DNA of 15,465 nt from JANNHP01 sp031404455 (GTDB lineage Bacteria; Planctomycetota; JAJSAM01; JAJVHW01), in assembly GCA_031404455.1 (NCBI GenBank), contig JANNHP010000441.1, forward strand, positions 1 through 15,465. The letters are read 5' to 3'. This document shows positions 7,190 through 13,842 of the stretch, piece by piece. Each line of letters opens with the position of its first letter. Positions within the stretch are counted from its first letter, which is position 1. The position numbers were made by a program, and so were the translations under genes. A model generated the notes under the pieces. That model was not told the DNA's origin. It was given only the letters and a program-made list of their open reading frames with translations, and did no database searches.

Positions 7190-8020
7190 ATGATCAGCCG
7201 GATCTCTGCCGCACTGGCCCTCGCCACCCTTGCCGTGCCGCTCGTCGCGGTCGCCGGTGTCACCCGCCACGCGGTGCGCGGCAACATGCAGCCGGTCACC
7301 GAGGGAGGCGCCGAGCGCGGACGCTTCCGACTGCTCGTCGGCGAGCGCAGCAACGGCGCCGCGTTCGAGCGGATCGAGGCGGCCACCCGGTCGCTCGACT
7401 CCACGACCGAGTACCACCTCTTCCTCGTGAAGACGGGCGGCACGGACGCCGCCGACTTCGGCGCGCTCCGCGTCGGGCCGCGCGGGTTCGGCGGCTTCCG
7501 CTTCGACACGCGGTTCGCGTCGCTGCCCTCGAACGTCACGACCATCTCCGACTACGGCGGCGGGACGATCGAGATCCGCGCCGGCGACACCGCGGTGCTC
7601 ACGGGCGCCGTCCCTGAGTTCATCGACATCGGCGACGGCAGCGGTTCCGGCGCGGCCGCGTTCGGCCACGATCGCGAGGCGCTGCGTCCCGTCGACGAGT
7701 CGTTCGCCGGCCGCGGCGTCATCCTCGCCCGGCGCCAGGATCTCCCGCGCGGCGTGCGCGAGGAGATGACGGTGAAGTGCGCGCGCATGTCGAGCGGTGC
7801 GACGTACACGGTCGTCGCGATTGCGACGGACACCACCGAGACCGAACTCGGCACCTTCACCACTTCGAACCCGCTCGGGATCGGCGGCTTCCGTCTGCGC
7901 ACCGCGCACGGCGACACCATCCCCGGCGGCAGCGTGCTCGATCTCGCCGGGCTGTCCGTCGAGGTCCGCGACTCGGGCGGCGTCGCAGTCCTCGCCGGGA
8001 CGTTCCCGACGTTCGAGTAG
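7190..8020 (+). CDS. Small exported protein with an internal domain duplication
   Basis: The 276-residue product has a textbook signal peptide (ISRISAALALATLAVPLVAVAG), with cleavage near residue 23. The mature part is two tandem copies of a beta-rich domain of about 100 residues, roughly 45-144 and 175-276. The clearest matches are EYHLFLV...GALRVGPRGFGGFRFDT against TYTVVAI...GTFTTSNPLGIGGFRLRT, and GTIEIRAGDTAVLTGAVPEF against LSVEVRDSGGVAVLAGTFPTF. A glycine/serine-rich linker at about 147-158 separates them. I do not recognise the family. Composition and repeats suggest an extracytoplasmic beta-sandwich, perhaps structural or adhesive, but that is inference. It has a good ribosome binding site and stands alone, convergent with the pentapeptide-like gene. 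Confidence 0.8.
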   Translation: MISRISAALALATLAVPLVAVAGVTRHAVRGNMQPVTEGGAERGRFRLLVGERSNGAAFERIEAATRSLDSTTEYHLFLVKTGGTDAADFGALRVGPRGFGGFRFDTRFASLPSNVTTISDYGGGTIEIRAGDTAVLTGAVPEFIDIGDGSGSGAAAFGHDREALRPVDESFAGRGVILARRQDLPRGVREEMTVKCARMSSGATYTVVAIATDTTETELGTFTTSNPLGIGGFRLRTAHGDTIPGGSVLDLAGLSVEVRDSGGVAVLAGTFPTFE

Positions 8021-8117
8021 TCGTCCCATACCTCCCTGAGGGGATCGCCACGCGGTCCCATGCCCCCCGGGGCGCGGTCGCGAGGCCGCGTCCCGGCTCG
8101 ATTCCGGAGGGGCGCGG

Positions 8118-8139
8118 TGACCGGCCCGCCACCCGGTCA
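8118..8139. terminator. Hairpin between convergent genes
   Basis: TGACCGG (8118-8124) and CCGGTCA (8133-8139) are exact inverted complements with an 8-base loop. The 3' arm contains the stop codon of the minus-strand gene that ends at 8137. Its position between converging genes suits a bidirectional transcript end; there is no T-tract on either side. The rest of the 116-base gap (8021-8136) is GC-rich, with no gene seen. Confidence 0.4.
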
Positions 8140-8679
8140 GCCGCCGTCGGCGTCGATCGTGCCGGCGTTGCCCACGAGGGATGGCGGCGCGTCGAACTGC
8201 ACGACGAACGGCTCTCCCTTGTTGCCGAGCAGGTTGGTCCCGCCGCGGAACGAGCATCGATGGACCTCGACGGGCCCCTCGTACCAGCAGTCGAAGAAGT
8301 TCACGAACTCCTCGAACACGGTGTCGGCGATCCGTACGACGGAACCGCCCTGGTTGTGGCCGCCGCACTCGAAGTTGCACGGGCCGGCGAACCGGCACGA
8401 CGAGATGAGGAGTCCTCCCAGGAAGTACGCTGCGAAGAAGTCGGCGTCTTCGATGGTGCAGTCCCGGAAGTCGACCGGCCGGGCGAACTGCACACACGCG
8501 GCGGAGATCCCGGCGAGTGCGACTCGCTCGAAGCGGAGCGCCCGCACCATGCGGTCGCCGTCGCAGATGGACCGAAGGTCGAGGGGACCCGAGACCCGTA
8601 CGTCGAGGAGGACGCCGTCGCGACCGAGTCGTTTCAGGGCCTCTCTCGGGGAGATCACGGGACTCGGAACTGCGCTCAT
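8137..8679 (-). CDS. Small pentapeptide-like / beta-helix protein coupled to the metallopeptidase
   Basis: The product has 180 residues and no signal peptide. An N-terminal segment (about 1-45: ISPREALKRLGRDGVLLDVRVSGPLDL) leads into residues 46-145, which show a loose repeat of aromatic or aliphatic residues at about five-residue spacing with cysteines at turns (VDFRDCTIEDADFFAAYFLGG, SSCRFAGPCNFEC, VFEEFVNFFDCWYEGPVEVHRCSF). This is the look of degenerate pentapeptide repeats or another right-handed parallel beta-helix, though it is too irregular to be sure. The ATG overlaps the stop of the upstream metallopeptidase gene in an ATGA, so the two are translated together and may work together. 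If so, location is a puzzle: the peptidase has a signal peptide and this protein does not. Function unknown. Confidence 0.75.
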   Translation of the reverse strand: MSAVPSPVISPREALKRLGRDGVLLDVRVSGPLDLRSICDGDRMVRALRFERVALAGISAACVQFARPVDFRDCTIEDADFFAAYFLGGLLISSCRFAGPCNFECGGHNQGGSVVRIADTVFEEFVNFFDCWYEGPVEVHRCSFRGGTNLLGNKGEPFVVQFDAPPSLVGNAGTIDADGG

Positions 8680-10799
8680 AGCGACGCCTTGAACTCCGCC
8701 TCGAGCACGTCCATCACCGGGTCGAGGACCTTCCTGTTCGCGTCCGCGTGCGACAGGCCGGCGGCGAGTGCGGTGAAGTAGTCGCGGAGCACGGTCTTCA
8801 GCTTCGCACTCTTCGTGCGGCGGAGGAAGTCCACGAGGTAGCGCGATTCGGTGTAGGTCACCTCCGCGATCGCCATGAACCGCGCCGCCTTCATCGCGAC
8901 GAGCTCGCGCACGGGGACGAACTTCCGCACGCTCTCCCCGTCGCGGGCCGCGTTGCGGATCCCCTCGGGGCCCCCGCCGCCCATCACCTCCGCGTAACCC
9001 TCGTTGAACCAGAGCGGCGCGTCGTCCACGTGGCGGTGGAGGTACTGGTGGAACCCCTCGTGACGGACGGTGTCCCTGAAGTCCGTCATGTCCACGGGGA
9101 TCCAGATCGCGAGCTCGCGCAGCATCGGCAGGTAGACGCCCGCGGAGGAGTCGGCCTGGACGTAGAGCTCGTCCGCGTAGTCGAAGTAGCCCTCGGGCCC
9201 GGAGAACACGTACACGCGCGCCTTCGGCGCCCCGGGCGGCGCCGGCTTGAGCGCCGCCGCGTACTGCCCCTGCATCGATTCGAGGAGCGTCGCCGCGTCC
9301 ACGCAGACCTGCTTCGAGTGGTCGGAGACGACGACGAAGTGATCGCTCGCGTGCTCGAAGCGCTGCGCGAAGTTGGGACCGCGGCGCATCCGGTGCACCC
9401 AGTCGCGCACCTCGTCGAGATCCCCGGCGAGGACTCCGAGCGAGTCGGCCCTCGCGAGCACCGCGTCCGCGCGGAGCAGATCCTGCTCGAAGATGGCGAT
9501 GAGCGCCGCGGCGACGATCGCCGGCGCGGCGCGCGGCCGCCGTTCCAGGGTCCAGTCGATGTCGGCCCTCGCGTCCGCGACCTTCCGCATGTGGAACCGC
9601 GCGATTCCCCGGAACATGCGCGCGGGGACGAACTCCGGCTCCGCTGCGACGAGCTCGTCGAACGCGTCCGATGCGGCGGCGTGGCTGCCCAGCGCGAGAT
9701 CCGCCACGCCTCGCAGGTAGAGCCCCGTCAGGCGCGGGAGCTCGGCCGAGCGGATCGCCGCGTGCAGCGCCTCCTCCTCGTCGCCGTTCGCGGCCGCCTC
9801 GACCATGGCCGTCAGCGCGGCCCGCTCCTCGGAGGGTCCGTCCGACGGGAGCTCGGAGAGCGTCATGTCAGGGGCCGCGACCACGGAGTCGCGCGCCCAG
9901 TCCGGGATCTCCTTCTCGCGCGACCAGCCGTCCTCTAGCCACGCGGCGAACCGCTCGGCGTACTTCTCGGCGACGAGCTTCCGAAAGGCGTGCTTGTCGA
10001 TCCGCCCCTTCACGGTGATCCCGCCGATCGAATCCGCAACGACGCCCAGATAGCCGCTCGTGTAGGAGCGGTCGGAGACCTTCGCGACGAGCTTGCGCCC
10101 GACGAACGCCTGGATGTCGGACCCGTTCCGCGTGACGCGCAACGGCACGTCGTCGGAATAGTCGGACGCGCTCGAAGCCTGGTTCTTCAGCTCGACGGTC
10201 CCCGACGCCGCGATCTTGCGGACTCCCGAGTCCGCCGAGACGTGGCCTGTCGCCGTACTCCGGAAGTAACCGGGACTGACGACGTACCCGCCGCGCTTCT
10301 CGATGTCGTAGCAGATGAACACGGCTGCGACCCGGTCCTGCGCGCTCAGGTACCGGATCGAGGACGCCTCGAACACGAGCGTGCTCTCGAACCGCACTCC
10401 GAGCACCCTCACCCCGGACTCCGACGTCGTCCACAGAGGCTCCGTGGGATGCGCGAAGAAGAACTCCACGTCGCGCAGGGAGGCGTTGAACTTCACCGCC
10501 GCGGGGCCGAACAACTCCTCCCCCGTCGGCGGCTTCTGCACGCGGCGGAACAGGCACACCTTCAACTGGTCTTCGATCTCGCGCAGACGCGCGCGGACGC
10601 GAGGGTCCTCCGGGAAGTCGGTGAAGACCTTCCGCAGCGCCGCCTCGCCCGCCGGCCACTGCTCGGCCTTCACCAACTCGCGGCACCGCTGCAGCGACTT
10701 CTCGAAGTCGGGCGCCGCCGGGTCGCCCGCTCTCGCGACCGGGAGCGGCGCGAAGACGAGGGCCGCGACGAGCAGCACGGGACGCAGCAGAGCTCGCAC
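8676..10799 (-). CDS. Exported HExxH zinc metallopeptidase-like protein with TPR-like repeats
   Basis: The 707-residue product has a signal peptide (LLRPVLLVAALVFAPLPVARAG, cleavage near 24). A helical segment follows (31-82). Residues about 100-270 are beta-rich and read like a concanavalin/laminin-G-type sandwich (FNASLRDVEFFF..., YFRSTATGHVSADSG). Residues about 325-475 hold TPR-like helical pairs (LYLRGVADLALGSHAAASDAFDELV, PARMFRGIARFHMRKVADARADIDWTLER). The C-terminal catalytic domain has RHEGFHQYLHRH, with zinc ligands His580 and His584 and Glu581 as base, and WFNEGYAE supplying the likely third ligand Glu600. This is the gluzincin layout seen in DUF1570/peptidase-MA-like proteins common in planctomycetes. 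All key residues are present. GTG 10799 is chosen because GGGGAGGG precedes it by seven bases and the signal peptide begins there. Substrate unknown; it acts outside the cytoplasm. Confidence 0.88.
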   Translation of the reverse strand: MRALLRPVLLVAALVFAPLPVARAGDPAAPDFEKSLQRCRELVKAEQWPAGEAALRKVFTDFPEDPRVRARLREIEDQLKVCLFRRVQKPPTGEELFGPAAVKFNASLRDVEFFFAHPTEPLWTTSESGVRVLGVRFESTLVFEASSIRYLSAQDRVAAVFICYDIEKRGGYVVSPGYFRSTATGHVSADSGVRKIAASGTVELKNQASSASDYSDDVPLRVTRNGSDIQAFVGRKLVAKVSDRSYTSGYLGVVADSIGGITVKGRIDKHAFRKLVAEKYAERFAAWLEDGWSREKEIPDWARDSVVAAPDMTLSELPSDGPSEERAALTAMVEAAANGDEEEALHAAIRSAELPRLTGLYLRGVADLALGSHAAASDAFDELVAAEPEFVPARMFRGIARFHMRKVADARADIDWTLERRPRAAPAIVAAALIAIFEQDLLRADAVLARADSLGVLAGDLDEVRDWVHRMRRGPNFAQRFEHASDHFVVVSDHSKQVCVDAATLLESMQGQYAAALKPAPPGAPKARVYVFSGPEGYFDYADELYVQADSSAGVYLPMLRELAIWIPVDMTDFRDTVRHEGFHQYLHRHVDDAPLWFNEGYAEVMGGGGPEGIRNAARDGESVRKFVPVRELVAMKAARFMAIAEVTYTESRYLVDFLRRTKSAKLKTVLRDYFTALAAGLSHADANRKVLDPVMDVLEAEFKASL

Positions 10800-10806
10800 C
10801 CGGAAA

Positions 10807-10814
10807 CCCTCCCC
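10807..10814 (-). promoter_or_regulatory. Ribosome binding site fixing the metallopeptidase start
   Basis: GGGGAGGG on the minus strand lies seven bases upstream of GTG 10799. The frame is open far upstream, but this site and the signal peptide immediately after it decide the start. Confidence 0.65.
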
Positions 10815-10830
10815 GGCCAAAGGCGCGCGG

Positions 10831-10836
10831 AGTCTA
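10831..10836 (-). promoter_or_regulatory. Candidate -10 element of the metallopeptidase operon
   Basis: TAGACT on the minus strand would start transcription near 10824, giving a leader of about 25 bases that includes the ribosome binding site. No clear -35 is seen. It lies 17 bases from the opposite-strand TACACT at 10853, so the two divergent promoters would overlap. Confidence 0.35.
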
Positions 10837-10852
10837 ACCGCCGGGGCGGCAC

Positions 10853-10858
10853 TACACT
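10853..10858 (+). promoter_or_regulatory. Candidate -10 element giving a leaderless mRNA for the alpha-oxoamine synthase
   Basis: TACACT ends seven bases before GTG 10866, so the transcript would begin at or next to the start codon. There is no Shine-Dalgarno. This is the same arrangement as at 249, 1936 and 4391. Confidence 0.4.
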
Positions 10859-10865
10859 CGGGCGC

Positions 10866-12002
10866 GTGCGCACCGTGATCGAATCGGCCGACGGAGTCCA
10901 CGTCGTCATCAGCGGACGCAAGCTGGTGACTTTCGCCGGGTGCGACTACCTCGGCCTCGCGCGCGATCCTGTGGTCGTCGCGGCGGCGCGGATCTCCGTC
11001 TCGACGTGCGGACTCGGGGCCGGCGCCTCGCGGACGACGACCGGGACGTGGGAGCACCACCTCGATCTCGAACGCGCGCTCGCGGCCTTCATGGGGACCG
11101 GCGACGCGGTGCTCCTGCCCGCCGGATGGCTCGCGGGGACGGCCCTCGCCGTGGCTCTCGCGCCCGACGCAGACTTCGTCCTCCTCGACGCGGGCGCGCA
11201 CCCGGCACTGCGCGACGCGGCACGGCTCACGGGGCTCCCGGTCCGCGAGTTCCCGCGTTTCGACGCCCCCGCCGCCGCGCGCCTGGCGTCCGGCGGGCGC
11301 CCGCTCGTCCTCGCCGACTCGGTGGACACCGCCCGCGGCGCGCTGGCGCCGGTCGCGGCGCTCGCGCGGATCGCCTCGCGGCGCGGCGGTCATCTCGTGG
11401 TGGACGACGCGCACGGCATCGGCGTCCTCGGCGCGCACGGGCGCGGCGTCGTCGAGATGACGCGCGCGGACGCTCCGCACGTCCACGTCGCGGGGTCGCT
11501 GAGCAAGGCTTTCGGGGCACACGGCGGGTTCGTAGCGGACTCGCGCGCGGTCTGCGACGCGATCCGCGCGCGGTTCGCCGGGTACGCAGGCGGCACGCCG
11601 ATCCCGCCCTCTACGGCTGCCGCTGCCGCCTTTGCCGTGCGGCGCGCCGCCGCGGGCGACGACCTGCGCGCTCGTCTGCGGTCGAACGCCGCGCACCTGC
11701 GCCGACGGTTCGCGGCGATGGGCCTCGCGACGCCGCGAGCGAGGACGCCGTGGTTCGCGGTCGCCGGTCGCCCCGCGCGCGAGTTGCGCTCGATCGAGGC
11801 GGCGCTGTGCCGCGCCGGGTTCCTCGTCCCCTATCTGCGCTACTTCGGCGCGCCGCCCGAGGGCTACCTCAAGATCGCGCTGACGGCTGCGCACGACTGC
11901 GAGCACGTCGCTGCACTGGCCGACGCGCTGTCGAACGCCCTGTCCCGCGCCGTGGCGGCTCAGATCGCGCGCGGCTCGAAGGGTCCTCGCGTCCGGCGGT
12001 AG
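10866..12002 (+). CDS. PLP-dependent alpha-oxoamine synthase family enzyme (BioF/KBL/SPT-like)
   Basis: Members condense an acyl-CoA or acyl-ACP with an amino acid, losing CO2, to give an alpha-amino ketone. The 378-residue product shows the family core: AGCDYLGLA at 24-32, the TGTWEHHLDLERALAAF segment at 59-75, His112 as the residue that stacks on PLP, VVDDAHGIGVLG at 178-189 (PLP-binding Asp and His), and the Schiff-base Lys214 in GSLSKAFGAHGGF. The N-terminal helix of about 25 residues found before the YLGL motif in BioF is missing, and with it the arginine that binds the pimeloyl chain in BioF. A role in biotin synthesis is therefore doubtful. No other biotin gene is near. It converges with the type III PKS operon and overlaps its last gene by 43 bases tail to tail, so it may supply or modify an acyl building block there; that link is inference. 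Confidence 0.85.
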   Translation: MRTVIESADGVHVVISGRKLVTFAGCDYLGLARDPVVVAAARISVSTCGLGAGASRTTTGTWEHHLDLERALAAFMGTGDAVLLPAGWLAGTALAVALAPDADFVLLDAGAHPALRDAARLTGLPVREFPRFDAPAAARLASGGRPLVLADSVDTARGALAPVAALARIASRRGGHLVVDDAHGIGVLGAHGRGVVEMTRADAPHVHVAGSLSKAFGAHGGFVADSRAVCDAIRARFAGYAGGTPIPPSTAAAAAFAVRRAAAGDDLRARLRSNAAHLRRRFAAMGLATPRARTPWFAVAGRPARELRSIEAALCRAGFLVPYLRYFGAPPEGYLKIALTAAHDCEHVAALADALSNALSRAVAAQIARGSKGPRVRR

Positions 12003-13117
12003 ATCCAGCCGGGAAGCGGCCCGATCGCCGCGGCCGCGCGGACGAACGTCGCCGCCATCCGCGGACGGAGCAGCACCGACTGGAGCGCTCGGCCGAGGAC
12101 GAGGCGCCCGCGGAAACTCGCGCGGAACTCGCGGTCCCAGACGGTCGCCGCCGCGCGGACGGCCGAGGCGTCGAGGTCGCGCCCGGCGCCCGCCAGGATG
12201 CGTCCGAGTGCGACGCCGCCGCCGAGCGCCATAGCCTGCCCGTCGCCGCAGAGGGGAGCGATGAGCGCGGCGGCGTCGCCGACGAAGAGGCTCGGCCGCT
12301 CGCCCGGCCCGTGGGCGCCGCGGACCGCGAAACCGAAACCCGCCGCCGCCACCTCCGACCCCGCGACGGGCACCGCCCTGCGCCAGCGCTCGGCGAACGC
12401 AGGGCTCGCGGAGGCGAGCCACTCCCACAACGACTCGGGCGTGGCGCCGGCCTCATCCCATCGCCGGCGACGCGCCAGCGCGCACACGTTGACGACGCGG
12501 TCGCCGCGGCACGCGACCTCGTTGATGCCGACGTACGCGCCGTCCGCGAAGTGCAGTTCCGTGGCGCGCGGCAGTCGGAGGCCGCGGACGTGGACCTTCA
12601 CCGCGACCCACTCCCGCGACGTCCTGGACGCTGCGCGTCCGGGACCGGGCACGCGTCCCGTCGCAAGGACGATCGCACTGCCACGGACGACGCCCCCCGG
12701 GCCGCGCAACTCGACGCCATTCGCATTCGACGTGACGGTCTCGACCCTCGACCGCTCTCGCAGGTCGACGCCCGCCGCGCGCGCCGTCTCCGCGAGGGCA
12801 AGGTCGAGATCGACGCGGCTCACGCCGTGCCCCGCGGCGCCGAGCGGCGACGACGCTTCGGCGACGATCCGCCCGCCGCGGGCGACCGTCACGCGCACAG
12901 CCTCGATCGCCGGCGCGTCGAGGCGCCGCACGAGATCGTCCGCGCCGAGGGCCGCGAGCGCCGAATGCGCGTCGGGCGAGAGGAATTCGCCGCACATCCT
13001 CGGACGCGGCCACGCGCCCGCCTCGCAGACGGTCGCGGCGACGTCCGCGCGCGCGAGCGTCGTCGCCGCGGCGAGTCCAGCGGGACCGCCGCCGACGATC
13101 ACCACGCGCGCGCTCAC
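11960..13117 (-). CDS. FAD-dependent oxidoreductase, geranylgeranyl-reductase-like
   Basis: The 385-residue flavoprotein begins with the dinucleotide-binding fold MSARVVIVGGGPAGLAAATTL (GGGPAG at 9-14, acidic Glu32 at the end of strand 2). It has the CGEFLSP motif at 42-48, typical of geranylgeranyl-reductase-type proteins; an LATGR loop at 151-155; and the FAD ribityl/phosphate motif VGDAAALIAPLCGDGQAMALGGG at 279-301. Family members reduce isoprenoid double bonds or hydroxylate or oxidise aromatic and polyketide substrates. Here the likely substrate is the product of the PKS and methyltransferase encoded just upstream. GTG 13117 overlaps the methyltransferase stop in a GTGA, giving translational coupling and a start exactly at the Rossmann strand. 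Its last 43 bases overlap the 3' end of the convergent alpha-oxoamine synthase gene. Confidence 0.9.
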   Translation of the reverse strand: MSARVVIVGGGPAGLAAATTLARADVAATVCEAGAWPRPRMCGEFLSPDAHSALAALGADDLVRRLDAPAIEAVRVTVARGGRIVAEASSPLGAAGHGVSRVDLDLALAETARAAGVDLRERSRVETVTSNANGVELRGPGGVVRGSAIVLATGRVPGPGRAASRTSREWVAVKVHVRGLRLPRATELHFADGAYVGINEVACRGDRVVNVCALARRRRWDEAGATPESLWEWLASASPAFAERWRRAVPVAGSEVAAAGFGFAVRGAHGPGERPSLFVGDAAALIAPLCGDGQAMALGGGVALGRILAGAGRDLDASAVRAAATVWDREFRASFRGRLVLGRALQSVLLRPRMAATFVRAAAAIGPLPGWIYRRTRGPFEPRAI

Positions 13118-13842
13118 CCAGTGACCCCGGAGACCGCCCAGCGCCACGCCCACGTCCGGCGCGCCGAGAAGTCGAGACCGGCGGCCGCGCCGAGTCGCGG
13201 CCAGTCGTCCGCCGCGAACGCCCGCGCGACCGAGAGCGGCGCGTCGTAGCGGATCAGGCGGTTGCGCGAGAACGCCCCGGTGAGCCAGCGGATCAGCGTC
13301 CACGGCACCGCGTGACGCCGCAGATCGTTGACGACGACGCCGACGCGCGCGATCTCGGCCATGCGGCGGAGCGCCCGCGCGGCGTCTTCGCCGTCGAAGT
13401 GATGGAGCAGGAGCGCCGCGTGGACGACGTCGAAGCTCCTCGCCGGGACGTCGAAGAGATCCTGCCGCCGCGCCTCGGCACCGGGCGTGGAAGCGAGGCG
13501 CCGCTGGGCCTCCGCGGCGGTCCGCTCGTCCCTGTCGATGACCGTGACCCGGACGGGGAGGCCCCGCGACTTCCCCCAGGCGATCATCGCGGGCGCCGCG
13601 TCGCCGCTCCCGCCGCCCACGTCGAGCACGTCCCAGCCTGACGCGGGCCGCCCGGTCCGCGCGAGGAGGTCGTCGAGCGCGCGGCGCGTCGTCGAGAGTC
13701 CGCCGAGTCGCCGGTTGATGAAGCGGAGTTGCGCGAGCATGTCCGCGTGCTCCGCGTCGGTGACGTCGGGCGCGACGTCCATCAGTTCGGGGCCCGGCGA
13801 CCGCGCGGCGAGCGGCGGCGGCAGCCAGTCAGTTCGCGTCAC
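13114..13842 (-). CDS. SAM-dependent class I methyltransferase
   Basis: The 242-residue protein has a Rossmann-type SAM-binding core: motif I LDVGGGSGD at 73-81, the acidic residue after strand 2 (VIDRDE, Asp103), QDLFD near 127-131, and FDVVHAALLLHHFD at 137-150, followed by VVNDLRRH at 170-177. The N-terminal about 60 residues are helical (FINRRLGGLSTTRRALDDLL), a likely substrate cap. The C-terminal part (AVPWTLIRWLTGAFSRNRLIRYDAPLSVARAF) resembles that of methyltransferases encoded beside bacterial type III PKS genes. The likely role is methylation of the polyketide on O or C; which one cannot be read from sequence. The start is GTG 13842, overlapping the PKS 3' end by 14 bases, and its stop overlaps the oxidoreductase start. 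Confidence 0.9.
   Translation of the reverse strand: MTRTDWLPPPLAARSPGPELMDVAPDVTDAEHADMLAQLRFINRRLGGLSTTRRALDDLLARTGRPASGWDVLDVGGGSGDAAPAMIAWGKSRGLPVRVTVIDRDERTAAEAQRRLASTPGAEARRQDLFDVPARSFDVVHAALLLHHFDGEDAARALRRMAEIARVGVVVNDLRRHAVPWTLIRWLTGAFSRNRLIRYDAPLSVARAFAADDWPRLGAAAGLDFSARRTWAWRWAVSGVTG

Noticed and set aside
10866..12002. Gene called bioF (biotin synthesis)
   Set aside because: The family core fits but the N-terminal acyl-binding part is absent and no other biotin gene is nearby, so only the superfamily is claimed.
10800..12428. Upstream in-frame extension of the metallopeptidase on the minus strand
   Set aside because: It runs antisense through the oxoamine synthase and has no family signal; the signal peptide and ribosome binding site place the start at 10799.
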